A stretch of DNA of 64,000 nt. Origin: an uncultured bacterium (lineage in GTDB: Bacteria; Verrucomicrobiota; Verrucomicrobiia; CAIQCK01). The stretch covers positions 1-64,000 of the forward strand of contig CAIQCK010000013.1 of NCBI GenBank assembly GCA_903870275.1, read 5' to 3'. The notes under the pieces are model-generated. The model saw nothing but the letters and a program-made list of their open reading frames with translations, ran no database searches and was not told the DNA's origin. This document shows, one piece after another, positions 16,547-25,706 of this stretch (positions are counted from its first letter, which is position 1; every line of letters starts with the position of its first letter). Made by a program: the position numbers and the translations under genes.

Positions 16547-17739
16547 ATGGCGCTTCCCGGCGACACGTCCATTTTGATCGTCACGCGGTCCGCCTCTTCG
16601 CCGACCTCCACGGAGAAATTCACACGCTGCCAGTCCGGTCCGATCTCGACGGGTTTGCACTTCACCTTGGGCGGCCATTTGTATTCGAAGTTTTTGTTGA
16701 TCTCCACAAAGCTGAGTTCCGGCGCGATCGTGCGCGACTTGTCATCGGCCGAGCGCGCCATGAAACTGAAAACGGTGCGGCCGGTTTCCGGACCATGGAT
16801 CGCCGTGCTCGTGGCGCCGCTCCAAAGGATAGCGCGCCCGCCAGCGGGTGATCGGATCTCCACCGGTGCATAACGGCATGACGCGTAGCCGTCAGGCCGG
16901 CCATCGCCGTCCAAGTCCACCGCGAGCATCGGGTTCGGCATCTGCTCGATTTGCCGATCGAAATGGTCGCGTGTGTGCTGGATGGCTTTGACGGCGTCGG
17001 CCATCCGCATCGTCGGTAGATGATGGTCGCGGACGAAACGGCCGATTTCCTCAACCGACCCAGCCGTCCCGTCTTCGTCCTTCACGACGTGCCAGAGCGC
17101 AATCGTGACCAGGCCCTGCTGGATGCCATCGGCGATTTTCGTTTTGATGGCCTGCACTTCCCTGGCGGCATCGTTGGTCGCGGCGTTGTATCCCCAACTG
17201 CTGACGCCGCCCCGCCCGAGACACAAGGGATCGTCGCGAAAGTTCCAGTGAATATTCCAAACCTGCTCCGACCGCAGCGAGACCCGCCCGGCGACGTAAT
17301 CGTAATACCGGGCGAGTGTCGCGCGCAGTTCCGGCGTCCAGCCCTGACCTTTGCCGCCGGGGTGGTTCCAGCCGCGAGTGGCAATGCCGAGGTTTTTCAG
17401 GATCGCGAGCGACCGCTCCATGCGTTGCGGCCACTCGTCCTTGTTGGCCGGGTTGCCGTAAAACGCCGCGTCATGTTCCAGCGTGTGATCGTGGATTTCA
17501 TGTCCTGCCTTGTACATCTCGACCACTTGCGCCGACGTGAGCGCGCCGGGCTTGTCCAGACGGCCCGTGATCACGCCGAAGCTGCCCTTCAGTCCGTATT
17601 TCTCCAGGATTTGATACGCCTTGTAATGACCGGCGGAGCCGTCATCGAACTGGAAGACCACAATCCCCAACCGGTTCGTCCCGGCAAAAGACGCGCTCGC
17701 GACCAACGCCATGGCGAAGATCAGAAATCTTGATTTCAT
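16483..17739 (-). CDS. Secreted polysaccharide deacetylase (NodB-fold, CE4-type)
   Basis: 418 residues with signal peptide MKSRFLIFAMALVASASFA. The NodB domain shows VVFQFDDG (motif 1, catalytic base and metal Asp) and HEIHDHTLEH (motif 2, the H-T-x-x-H zinc ligands). GWNHPGGKG stands for motif 3 and LWHVVKDEDG for the late His motif. A ~130-residue C-terminal beta domain follows. Likely removes N- or O-acetyl groups from an extracellular polymer. AAAGGAGACA precedes the ATG, 20 bases after the permease stop, so it is the last gene of the leftward DegT-GH3-permease unit. Confidence 0.82.
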   Translation of the reverse strand: MKSRFLIFAMALVASASFAGTNRLGIVVFQFDDGSAGHYKAYQILEKYGLKGSFGVITGRLDKPGALTSAQVVEMYKAGHEIHDHTLEHDAAFYGNPANKDEWPQRMERSLAILKNLGIATRGWNHPGGKGQGWTPELRATLARYYDYVAGRVSLRSEQVWNIHWNFRDDPLCLGRGGVSSWGYNAATNDAAREVQAIKTKIADGIQQGLVTIALWHVVKDEDGTAGSVEEIGRFVRDHHLPTMRMADAVKAIQHTRDHFDRQIEQMPNPMLAVDLDGDGRPDGYASCRYAPVEIRSPAGGRAILWSGATSTAIHGPETGRTVFSFMARSADDKSRTIAPELSFVEINKNFEYKWPPKVKCKPVEIGPDWQRVNFSVEVGEEADRVTIKMDVSPGSAIYFCNPSWRAVSTTNNTIRSP

Positions 17740-17759
17740 TGTCTCCTTTGCGGCTTTCC

Positions 17760-19148
17760 TCAAGCCGGCTTCTCTTCGTCCGGCGCGGCAAACTCGATCT
17801 TCCGTCTAAACCAGTTGGTTTTCCACCCCCCGTAGATGAACCCGGCGGCGAGCCAGGCTCCGCCCGCCAGTTGCGCCGTGAGCGCCAAATGCAGCCAGAT
17901 CCACAGACAAATGACAAAGCCCAAAAGCGGCATCGCCAGGTCCAGAAGCTTCTTTTTTTCGCTGCGCACATAGTAGCGGACAAAGGCCGCGACGTTTACT
18001 CCCATGAAACCGATGAACGCACCGAAGTTCAGCATCTCCGCGCCCAGTTCGTAGGTCACCAGGAAGGCGCCCGCCAGCGCCAGCCCGCCTACCAGAAGAA
18101 TGTTATTGCGCGGGATTTGCGTCCGGCCGTCCACCGCGCCGAAGAAACGCTTCGGAATCGCGTTGTCCCGGCCCATGCCGTAGAGCAGCCGCCCGGCGCC
18201 CAGATGCGCCGCCGTGCCCGACCCGACACACGCGATCAGGAGCGCCAGGTTGACGATATGGAACAAGACCATCCCGCCCGCCTTGCCGGCGACATAAACG
18301 AAAGCGGTGTCCACGTCGGGAAAGTCGTTGTGGCCGGGCCAGATCAACTGGGCAGCGTAAACCTGCGCGGAGGCCAGAATGCCGGTGAGCAGACACGTCA
18401 GGACCGTGGCCAGCATGATGTTGCGGCGGGGATTGTGCGCTTCCTCGGAGAGCGTCGAGATGCCGTCGAAGCCGATATAGGTCAGCACCGCGATGGAAGT
18501 CCCCTTGGACACAGCCGACAGGGAAAAGGTCTCCGGATCGTAGAACGGGCGCAGGAAACGGTCCGCCGTCACATCGGTAACGTTCCAGATGTTCCGGATG
18601 GCAGCCACGAAAAAGAGGACGATCACGATGCCCAGGCCGCCGGCGATCCAGTTGTTGATGCGCGCGCTGCCCTTGATGCCGCGAAGGTTCAGAAACGTAA
18701 ACAACACGGCGAAGAACACCGCGCACAGCGAATAGGGCGCCTGTGGGACCAGGTTCATCGCAGCCTTGCTGCACCAGATCACGCAAATGAGCGGGTTCAG
18801 GATGTAATCGAACACCATGGCCCAGCCAGTGAGATAGCCGAGCGCCGGGTGCAATTCGCGCCCCACATAGGTGTAGGCCGAGCCCGCGCTCGGGTAAATT
18901 CTCGCCATGCGTCCGTAACTGACCGCCGTGAACAGCATGGCGACCATGCCGATTAAAATCGTGGTGACGACATGCCCGCCAGCGACTTTGCTGACGACGC
19001 CATACAACGGCATCGGCGCAGTGGGCGAGATCAACACGATCCCATAGAGTACCAGCTCCTTCAATCCAAGGACGCGCCTGAGACCGGGTTGGGCGGGTTG
19101 TGTGTTGCCAGACATAAGGTGAACGCGAACCAGAGTATCCGATGCCAT
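17760..19148 (-). CDS. APC-superfamily amino acid/amine permease
   Basis: 462 residues with about 12 hydrophobic helices and the APC consensus features. These are the helix-1 GIVLISPTAPMPLYG unwound region, the GRMARIYPSAGSAYTYVGRELHP loop after helix 2 (PSAG-AY is typical), YIGFDGISTLSEEAHNPRRN in the middle, and GRLLYGMGRDNAIPKRF near helix 8-9. It imports an amino acid or amine, probably with H+ or Na+. The specificity cannot be read from sequence. Its position behind an aminotransferase and GH3 enzyme suggests an amino-sugar- or amine-containing substrate (inference). A second in-frame ATG (MSGNTQ) 33 bases in is an equally possible start. Confidence 0.9.
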   Translation of the reverse strand: MASDTLVRVHLMSGNTQPAQPGLRRVLGLKELVLYGIVLISPTAPMPLYGVVSKVAGGHVVTTILIGMVAMLFTAVSYGRMARIYPSAGSAYTYVGRELHPALGYLTGWAMVFDYILNPLICVIWCSKAAMNLVPQAPYSLCAVFFAVLFTFLNLRGIKGSARINNWIAGGLGIVIVLFFVAAIRNIWNVTDVTADRFLRPFYDPETFSLSAVSKGTSIAVLTYIGFDGISTLSEEAHNPRRNIMLATVLTCLLTGILASAQVYAAQLIWPGHNDFPDVDTAFVYVAGKAGGMVLFHIVNLALLIACVGSGTAAHLGAGRLLYGMGRDNAIPKRFFGAVDGRTQIPRNNILLVGGLALAGAFLVTYELGAEMLNFGAFIGFMGVNVAAFVRYYVRSEKKKLLDLAMPLLGFVICLWIWLHLALTAQLAGGAWLAAGFIYGGWKTNWFRRKIEFAAPDEEKPA

Positions 19149-19172
19149 CTACCGCCGTCACCGCTCTTTTCG

Positions 19173-21509
19173 CTACGGCGTCACCTTCAGCATTCCATGG
19201 AGAGGAATGTCCGCCGATGATTTTCCCGCCATGATCTCGAAATCGCCCGGCACGACCCGCCAGTGCATGTCAATGTCGAGCAACTGGAGGTCTTCCGGAG
19301 TGAGTTTCATGGTGACGGTCTTTGTTTCACCGGGCTGCAACGCCACGCGCTCAAATCCCCGGAGTTGCTTGACCGGTGTCGAAACGGGGGCGTATTCCTC
19401 GTGGATGTAGAGCTGCACCGTTTCCACACCCGCGCGGTCGCCGGTGTTCTTCACGTCGAGCGTCACACGCGCCTCGCCGCCCGGATGAATCTCCGCCGGC
19501 TCGATGCGCAGGTTGCCATACTTGAAAGAGGTATAGCTCAGCCCGTAACCGAACGGGTAAAGCGGCGTGCCAGGCATATCCACGTAACCTTTGTTGCTGG
19601 TCCATGCCCGGTCGATCCAATAGGCCTTGGACGGTTTGTAATTGTAATAGATCGGTAGTTGACCCGAGTGCCGGGGCACGGAGATGGCCAGCCGTCCGGT
19701 GGGGTTGTAATTGCCGAAGAGCACGTCGGCCACCGCTTCGCCGCCCCGCTCACCCGGTTCCCACGCCTCGACCAGCGCGGACACGTGTTCGGACGTCCAG
19801 CGCGTCGAGAGCGGCCGGCCGTTGATGAGCACCACGACGGTGGGCGTTCCCGTCGCGAAAACCGCCTGGATTAGGTCCTCCTGGACACCCGTCAGGTCCA
19901 GGCTGGCCACGTCATGGCCTTCGCCATCGGTGGACTTGCCATGTTGCTGCTCGCCTACGAACACGATGGCGACCTCCGCGTTCTTCGCAGCCTGCACGGC
20001 TTCGGCAAACCCGCTCTTGTTCGTGCCGGTGACATCGCAGCCGCGCGTGCAGGTGACTTTGGTCTGGGGCGAGACCGCGGCCTTGATTCCCTCGATCATG
20101 GTCGTCACGTGCTGGGTGACTTTCGTGGGCGAATAGTCGCCCAGTTGATTCATCACGTCGTCCGCGTTGGGGCCGATGACCGCCACCGATTTCAAATCTT
20201 TCTTCAGGGGCAGCAGATGCTTGTCGTTTTTCAGCAACACAATGCCTTCGCGACCGGCGCGCAGAGCCAGGTCCTGATGCTCTTTTGAGTGCACGATTTG
20301 CACGGCATGGTCCACGTCAACATACGGATGCTCGAAAAGGCCGAGTTGGAACTTCAGTGTCAGGATCCGGCGCAGTGCGCGATCCACCAGCGCCATGGGG
20401 ACCTTCCCCTCCTGCACGCTCTCGACCAGCGGCCCCATGTAGGCCGGCTCGAATGTGATGTCCAGGTCCACACCCGCTTTCAAAGCCAGTTGCCCGGCTT
20501 CCTTTTGGGTGCGGCAGATATGCTCGTAAATCAACGTGCCGAACCCGCCGCCTTCGCTTTGGACGACACCTTTGAAGCCAATCTCCTGCCGCAGGACATC
20601 GTTCATCCACTTCACCGAGGCGTGCGCCGGCACGTCCTCGATTTCCGGGTAGCCCGCCATCACGCCGAGGCCGCCGGCCTTGGTGATCGCCCCGATCCAG
20701 GGCGGCATGTAGTTCTCGCGCAGGGAACGCTCCGACACCTCGATCGCGCCGCGTTCGAGACCGCTGGAGGGTTCGCTTTGCGTCGGAAAATCCGTCAGCA
20801 CCGCGATGACCTTGTCCGGGGCGGAAATGTCGTAACCCTGCACAGCGCGCACGATGGTTTCGCCGAGGCGCATATAGAGATAGGGGTCCTCGGTGTAGGC
20901 TTCCTCATTCCGGCCCATGCGCGGATCGCGGAGCACTTCCATCACCAGCGTGGAGAGCATGTGGATGCCCTCCGCCCGCGCCTCTTTCGCGGCCGCCACG
21001 TAAATGGCGTTGACCAAGTCCAAGTCGAACGAACTGCCGATGGCAAGGCCCTCCGGAAAAACCGTGCCGCCTGAGCACATAAGGCCATGCGTGCCTTCCT
21101 CGTCCTGCATGAGCGGGATCTTCAGGCGCGTCTGGGTGAGGGCGATGCGTTGCAACTCGTTGAAGTATTCCGCTTGCTGGCGCGTGCCCTCGCGCAGTGT
21201 CGTGTTGGCGAGCGTGAAGAAACCGCCCGCCGGACCGACTTCCGTCGTGTAGGTACCGGCGGTAAATTTCCGGCACGCGTCCAACTTCGCGGGAATGGTC
21301 TTCCCCAACTCATTGACATAAACGCAGGGCTGATTGAGCTGCCCCACCTTTTCCTTGAGCGTCATGCGCCCCATCAAATCGTCCACCCGCTTCTCAATCG
21401 GCTGGGACGCATCGAGGTAAATCGGCTTGGCCGATTCCGCGGATTCCAAAAAACCGGGGGCGAACCACAACGTCACGAACAAAACCAGCGCCAGTTTCAT
21501 TGATTTCAT
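19173..21509 (-). CDS. GH3 beta-glucosidase-like enzyme, secreted, with fibronectin-III C-terminal domain
   Basis: 778 residues with signal peptide MKSMKLALVLFVTLWFAPGFLESA. The GH3 N-terminal barrel has KVGQLNQPC, MEVLRDPRMGRNEEAYTEDP and GYPEIEDVPAH. The alpha/beta sandwich has VLLKNDKHLLPL, VAVIGPNAD and IVFVGEQQHGKSTDGEGHD. The C-terminal FnIII region is GLSYTSFKYGNLRI and ETVQLYIHEEYAPV. The segment that normally carries the Asp nucleophile (G-x-V-S-D-W) reads GFKGVVQSEGGGFG, so Glu or a displaced residue replaces the Asp. This is unusual and worth checking. GGAGGAGAAT precedes the ATG. Second gene of the leftward unit headed by the DegT enzyme. Confidence 0.88.
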   Translation of the reverse strand: MKSMKLALVLFVTLWFAPGFLESAESAKPIYLDASQPIEKRVDDLMGRMTLKEKVGQLNQPCVYVNELGKTIPAKLDACRKFTAGTYTTEVGPAGGFFTLANTTLREGTRQQAEYFNELQRIALTQTRLKIPLMQDEEGTHGLMCSGGTVFPEGLAIGSSFDLDLVNAIYVAAAKEARAEGIHMLSTLVMEVLRDPRMGRNEEAYTEDPYLYMRLGETIVRAVQGYDISAPDKVIAVLTDFPTQSEPSSGLERGAIEVSERSLRENYMPPWIGAITKAGGLGVMAGYPEIEDVPAHASVKWMNDVLRQEIGFKGVVQSEGGGFGTLIYEHICRTQKEAGQLALKAGVDLDITFEPAYMGPLVESVQEGKVPMALVDRALRRILTLKFQLGLFEHPYVDVDHAVQIVHSKEHQDLALRAGREGIVLLKNDKHLLPLKKDLKSVAVIGPNADDVMNQLGDYSPTKVTQHVTTMIEGIKAAVSPQTKVTCTRGCDVTGTNKSGFAEAVQAAKNAEVAIVFVGEQQHGKSTDGEGHDVASLDLTGVQEDLIQAVFATGTPTVVVLINGRPLSTRWTSEHVSALVEAWEPGERGGEAVADVLFGNYNPTGRLAISVPRHSGQLPIYYNYKPSKAYWIDRAWTSNKGYVDMPGTPLYPFGYGLSYTSFKYGNLRIEPAEIHPGGEARVTLDVKNTGDRAGVETVQLYIHEEYAPVSTPVKQLRGFERVALQPGETKTVTMKLTPEDLQLLDIDMHWRVVPGDFEIMAGKSSADIPLHGMLKVTP

Positions 21510-21569
21510 ATTCTCCTCCATCGCACGAATCGTTTTACAACATCTGCAACTTCCACAGAGTTTCCCGGA

Positions 21570-22940
21570 TCATTTCTCCAGCCGCTCACCGGAACCCGAA
21601 GACAATTCCGCACTCAAAACTTTTTCGAAGGCATGGATGATGTCGTCTTCATCGCGCCGGGTCAGGCACGAGGGAATCGGCAACAGGACACTTCGCTCAA
21701 ACAAACCGTCCGCCGCGGGACAGGTTCCTTTCGCATAACTCCCGCCGAGGCCGGCATTGGCGGGGATGTTCCAGGGGAAGCCGCGGCCGTCCACGCTGCC
21801 CCGGTTCACCAGACTGCGAATGTTGTAGTAAAGGTGCAGTCCCCAATCCGTCATAACAAGATTGGACAATCCCTGCGGGAACGTGGTGATGCCCTCCGCC
21901 CGAAGCGCCTGGCAAACACGCTTCGCCGTCTCGGCGTCCCGATAGGTAATGATCAGAAAACAACCGGTGTCGCCTTTCGGATCCACCATTTTTCTCAACT
22001 GAGCTTCCGGAAATTTTCCCAGCGCCGCCCGAATTCGGTATTTGCTCCGGTGCATGGCGCGAACGACCCCGGGCAGTTTCCGAAGCTGGACGCGCAGCAC
22101 CGCGGCGCGTAACTCATCCATCCGGTATCCCCGACCCCACAGCCAGAGATCGGGAGAATCCATCACTAACCGTCCCGAACCATCGCGAGCGTAGCCAAGG
22201 TCGTGACAGGCCTCGGCCCGCTGGTAGAGCTTGAGATCATTGGTCACCAGACAGCCGCCTTCTCCGGCGGTCATGTTCTTGTTCATCTGGAAACTGAAGA
22301 TGCCGATGTCGCCAAAGCTGCCGACCTTCTGACCGTCCACGCTTCCACCGGCGCATTGCGCACAGTCTTCCAGCAGGAACAGGCCTTGGCGTTTCGCAAT
22401 GTCCCGGATGGCTTTGGCATTTCCCGGAGCGCCGCTCATGTGGACCAGGATGATGCCGGTCGTTTTCGGGGTGATGCGCTTCTCGACTTCAAGGGGGTTG
22501 AGGGAAAAGGATTCGTCAATATCGGCCAGCACCGGTATGGCACCGAGGTTGACAACCGCCGCGACCACCGAGACCCAAAGATAAGCGGGAACAATGACCT
22601 CCTGCCCCGGTCCCGCCGCCAGCGCAGACAGCGCCGTATGCAACGCGCCCGTCCCGCTGCCCACCGCCACCGCATATCGCGTCCCGATGAACCGGGCAAA
22701 CTCGGTCTCAAAGCGCTCCGTTTCCTTTTGCAAAGCGAGGCCGTAATACCGGAACGGGGACTTGGCTCGGAGGACGGCGGTGGCCGCCTTGATCTCGGCC
22801 GCGCCCATGCCAAAGACGCCGGGAAACTCCAGAGGCAACGGCTTGGTTCTCGCCGGCGCGCCTCCATGGATGGCCAGCTTGTTCTTGTCGGCAATCTTTT
22901 TTGCCGCGTTGGATTTCGTAGCACGTTGCACTGTGGACAT
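21570..22940 (-). CDS. DegT/DnrJ/EryC1/StrS-family PLP aminotransferase
   Basis: 456 residues. The family signature is clear: GSGTGALHTALSALAAGPGQEVIVPAYLW, the PLP-contact ADIDESFSLNPLEVE, the D/H-containing EDCAQCAGGSVDGQKVGSFGDIGIFSFQMNKNMTAGEGG with the Schiff-base lysine, and DLWLWGRGYRMDELRAA. These enzymes aminate keto sugars or cyclitols. The first gene of a unit with GH3, a permease and a deacetylase suggests catabolic handling of an amino-sugar or inositol-type substrate (inference). An upstream in-frame ATG (MRKHVS...) would add 17 residues, but that segment is part of the duplicated leader shared with the creatininase gene, so the start at MSTVQRATK is preferred. Confidence 0.85.
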   Translation of the reverse strand: MSTVQRATKSNAAKKIADKNKLAIHGGAPARTKPLPLEFPGVFGMGAAEIKAATAVLRAKSPFRYYGLALQKETERFETEFARFIGTRYAVAVGSGTGALHTALSALAAGPGQEVIVPAYLWVSVVAAVVNLGAIPVLADIDESFSLNPLEVEKRITPKTTGIILVHMSGAPGNAKAIRDIAKRQGLFLLEDCAQCAGGSVDGQKVGSFGDIGIFSFQMNKNMTAGEGGCLVTNDLKLYQRAEACHDLGYARDGSGRLVMDSPDLWLWGRGYRMDELRAAVLRVQLRKLPGVVRAMHRSKYRIRAALGKFPEAQLRKMVDPKGDTGCFLIITYRDAETAKRVCQALRAEGITTFPQGLSNLVMTDWGLHLYYNIRSLVNRGSVDGRGFPWNIPANAGLGGSYAKGTCPAADGLFERSVLLPIPSCLTRRDEDDIIHAFEKVLSAELSSGSGERLEK

Positions 22941-22969
22941 GGCTCGCCCTTTCTTTACCCGATTCACTT

Positions 22970-23072
22970 CTGCGGAAACGTGTTTGCGCATGGTCAAATT
23001 CTCCCGAAATCGCCGCCGCTTTTCTTCACCGCGTTTAGGAAAAAGTTTACTTTTTTTACGATAATCCGGTTA
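22970..23072 (-). promoter_or_regulatory. Duplicated promoter/leader element, copy A (upstream of the DegT unit)
   Basis: About 100 bases that align almost throughout with copy B upstream of the creatininase gene. The best conserved block, read leftwards, is GTAAACTTTTTCCTAAACG, in which TAAAC occurs twice with a 12-base period. That is the layout of an AraC-family direct-repeat operator. Conservation continues into the transcribed leader, including ACCATGCG and CGTTTCCGC. Confidence 0.65.
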
Positions 23073-23110
23073 TCAGCTCCTCGTGATCCGCGTCACGCGT
23101 TCACCGCTGC

Positions 23111-24709
23111 CTACCAAAACCGCCAATACAAATACACCCAGACGACGATATAAACCGACCACAACAACAGCACGCTCTGATACCACGGTCGCGGGACGCC
23201 GTCGTCATATTGCCGGAGCGCCGAGAGCGTCCAAAGAAACGGACGCCATCGCGTCTCTTCGGCCGGCGAGGTGAGCAACGACACCGCCACGATGCCCGTC
23301 ATCGCGATCGCCTGCGCGATGCCGGCCACGTAGAGCCAATGCAGGTTCACGCCCATCGCCGGCAGCCCGAGCGCCAGGGCCAGCGTGATCGCCGAGCCGC
23401 CGATGAGTCCGAACAGCGCGCCGGGATAATTGGTCCGCTTCCACAACAGTCCCATCAGCATCACCGAGATGAAGGGCGTCGCCAGGTAGGTCACGCCGTT
23501 CTGGAAATAACGGAACACGCCGCCCAGATGGGCGACCGACGGCGCGATCAGCGCCGCGAGGACCAGCGCCGCGGGCGAGGTGATGCGCCCCACCCGCACC
23601 AGCCGCGCATCGTCCGCCTCCGGACGGAACATCCGCTTGTAAACGTCCAGGCTGAAGATGGTCGCGGTCGAGTTGGCCAGCGCGCTGGTGGCGGACATCA
23701 CGGCGGCGAGGAACCCGGCGAGGATGACGCCGCGCAAACCCCAATTGGGCGCGAGGTATTTCAACGCGAACGGAAACGCCTGGTCCTGGTTTTCCAACGG
23801 CGGCGCGGCGTGCATGACGTTGGTCCAGTGAAACACAATCAGGCCCAGGAAGCAGGTGACCAGCGGGCGAAGGAGGTTGATCACACCCGCCCACAACACG
23901 CCCATGAGACCGTCCCACGTGGAGCGCGCGCCGAGGATGCGCTGCGCCATGACCTGGTTGCCGGCGGAGTAGAAGATGAACACGCCGAATGTGGCCAGCA
24001 CGATGCCTGGAAACGGCGCCGTCGCATCATTCGCGGGATGGTAAAGATGAAACCGTTCCGGGCTGGCGGCTGCCATCGCGGCCCAGCCTCCCGGCACCCT
24101 GTCGAGGGCCAGGAAAAACAGGACCACACCGCCGCCCACGAGCATCAGGCACTGCAACGCATCCGTCCAGATGACCGAGGAGAGGCCGCCCTTGGTGGTG
24201 TACAGCGCGATGAGCGCAACCATGCCCCAGAGGACCGCGAGGAAATTCCAGCCCGTGAGTTCGGTCAGGGCGAGGCTGCCGCTGTACAGCACCGGCACCA
24301 TGAATACGAAGACATACGCGACCAGCATGACCCAACTGTAGATGTCGGCGCACAGCGGCCCGAACCGCCGAGCGAGAAATTCCGGGACCGTGGTGATGCG
24401 GTTGCGGAGCCAGATCGGGACGAACACCAGCGTCAACAACCCGTAGGTGGGCACGAGCCACCATTCCCAGTTGGCAATGCCCATGCCGTTCTTGTAGCAG
24501 GCGCCGACGGTGCCGACGATCTGCTCGCTCGACACGCTGGTCGAGACGAACGCCGCGCCGATGATAAACCACGGCAGCCGGCCCGAGGCGAGGAAGTAGC
24601 CGCGCGCCGTCTTTTCCTGGTTCCGTCCCGCCCACAATCCCACCGCGACCACGGCCACGATGGAGACAATGATGATGCCGATGTCGAGAGATCCGAGCGC
24701 GAAGTTCAT
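23111..24709 (-). CDS. Sodium:solute symporter (SSS family)
   Basis: 532 residues with about 13-14 transmembrane helices. The SSS signature appears in YFLASGRLPWFIIGAAFVSTSVSSEQIVG (helix 2), GLSSVIWTDALQCLMLVGGGVVLF, and ILAGFLAAVMSATSALANSTATIFSLDVYKR (helix 8 with the Na2-site serines), followed by VTYLATPFISVMLMGLLWKRTNYPGA. It couples import of a sugar, acid or amine to Na+. Substrate not readable. Starts 28 bases after the creatininase-family gene on the same strand, so the two form one unit, and it ends facing the leader of the DegT unit. Confidence 0.9.
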   Translation of the reverse strand: MNFALGSLDIGIIIVSIVAVVAVGLWAGRNQEKTARGYFLASGRLPWFIIGAAFVSTSVSSEQIVGTVGACYKNGMGIANWEWWLVPTYGLLTLVFVPIWLRNRITTVPEFLARRFGPLCADIYSWVMLVAYVFVFMVPVLYSGSLALTELTGWNFLAVLWGMVALIALYTTKGGLSSVIWTDALQCLMLVGGGVVLFFLALDRVPGGWAAMAAASPERFHLYHPANDATAPFPGIVLATFGVFIFYSAGNQVMAQRILGARSTWDGLMGVLWAGVINLLRPLVTCFLGLIVFHWTNVMHAAPPLENQDQAFPFALKYLAPNWGLRGVILAGFLAAVMSATSALANSTATIFSLDVYKRMFRPEADDARLVRVGRITSPAALVLAALIAPSVAHLGGVFRYFQNGVTYLATPFISVMLMGLLWKRTNYPGALFGLIGGSAITLALALGLPAMGVNLHWLYVAGIAQAIAMTGIVAVSLLTSPAEETRWRPFLWTLSALRQYDDGVPRPWYQSVLLLWSVYIVVWVYLYWRFW

Positions 24710-24737
24710 GGTTCAATTGCCAGTCGTCGCGGCAGCC

Positions 24738-25559
24738 TTACTGCTGGAGGAACTTTTCGATCTTGCCGCAGACCTCGGCGACGGTTTTTTCGAAATACTC
24801 CCTGCCGGCCTTCGCGCTGGCGTAGCGCGGGTCGCTGGCGCGGGGCACTTCCCGCGCCGGCTTGGAGGCCGGCGTGAAGCCCGGACCGTCCACGATGGAA
24901 AAGTCGGGATACTTCAACGGCACGTTCTTCGGCGGCAGCGTGCCCAAGTCAACCGAGTCTTCGTTGTAATGCATCAGCACCGATGCCTCGGCGAAGTCGG
25001 CGTGCCCGATGGCGCCCGCGGCCAGCGCCTCGTCGGGAAACGAGATGGCGTAGTCCACTTTGGCCGGCGTTGTGTGGCTCAACTCGGTGCAGAGCCGTCG
25101 CAGCACCGCGTTGTGATTCACCGCGCCATGGCCGTTGACGATGAAAACATATTTGTAGCCCTGCGCAATGAGGCAGCGAGTCTCGGCCGCGACCACGAGC
25201 GCGAAGACCTCTTCGGGCAGGTAGTGGCTGCTCCACTGCCGCGCCGGGAAATCCATGCCGACGATGTATTGGTCGCGCTTGAAGCCGAGCGATTCCAGCG
25301 TGTCCGGGTCGCGCTCGCGCTCCGTGCCGAGAAACATGGTGGGCCGGACGACACCGCGGCGCAGTTCCTTGCAACAGGCGTGGGCGACGCAGCCGGCGTT
25401 GATCGGGTCGGTGCCCATCGGCATGTGCGGGCCGTGATACTCCAGCGGGGCCAGCGGGAAAAAAATGAGCGGGCATTCGGTCTGGCGCGCCCGGAGCTGG
25501 CCGGGCCGCAGCCATTCATACCGCGTTTCAAATCCGCCGTCGTTGTGTGGTTTGAGCAT
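24738..25559 (-). CDS. Creatininase-family metal-dependent amidohydrolase
   Basis: 273 residues. The family metal-site motifs are present: FFPLAPLEYHGPHMPMGTDPI (equivalent of G-S-x-E-Q-H-G-P-H-L-P), FIVNGHGAVNHN (NGHGGN-like) and GAIGHADFAEASVLM (equivalent of HAGE-x-E-T-S). These give a di-zinc active site that hydrolyses a small cyclic or linear amide. The family also includes mycofactocin- and F420-related proteins, so the creatinine substrate is not implied. The ATG follows a purine-rich GGAGAGGAGGAGACTGCC leader. Heads a unit with the symporter and lies behind leader copy B. Confidence 0.88.
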   Translation of the reverse strand: MLKPHNDGGFETRYEWLRPGQLRARQTECPLIFFPLAPLEYHGPHMPMGTDPINAGCVAHACCKELRRGVVRPTMFLGTERERDPDTLESLGFKRDQYIVGMDFPARQWSSHYLPEEVFALVVAAETRCLIAQGYKYVFIVNGHGAVNHNAVLRRLCTELSHTTPAKVDYAISFPDEALAAGAIGHADFAEASVLMHYNEDSVDLGTLPPKNVPLKYPDFSIVDGPGFTPASKPAREVPRASDPRYASAKAGREYFEKTVAEVCGKIEKFLQQ

Positions 25560-25593
25560 GGCAGTCTCCTCCTCTCCTTCCTTGCTTCGCGTC

Positions 25594-25697
25594 CGCGGAA
25601 ACGGCTTTTCGCATGGTCGAATTATCCTGCAATCGCCGTCTTTTTTTCTTCACCGCGTTTAAGAAAAAGTTTACCTTTTTTACGAAATTCCGGTTTT
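25594..25697 (-). promoter_or_regulatory. Duplicated promoter/leader element, copy B (between creatininase and AraC genes)
   Basis: Matches copy A at roughly four bases in five over ~100 bases, including the TAAAC direct repeat (GTAAACTTTTTCTTAAACG read leftwards), the A/T-rich flank and the ACCATGCG segment. It occupies nearly the whole intergenic space between the creatininase-family gene and the divergent AraC-type regulator, so it could serve both directions. Confidence 0.65.
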
Positions 25698-25706
25698 TGG
25701 AATGTC

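Noticed and set aside
23210..24877. 555-codon plus-strand frame opposite the SSS symporter
   Set aside because: Extremely Arg/His/Gln-rich shadow of a protein with clear membrane helices on the other strand.
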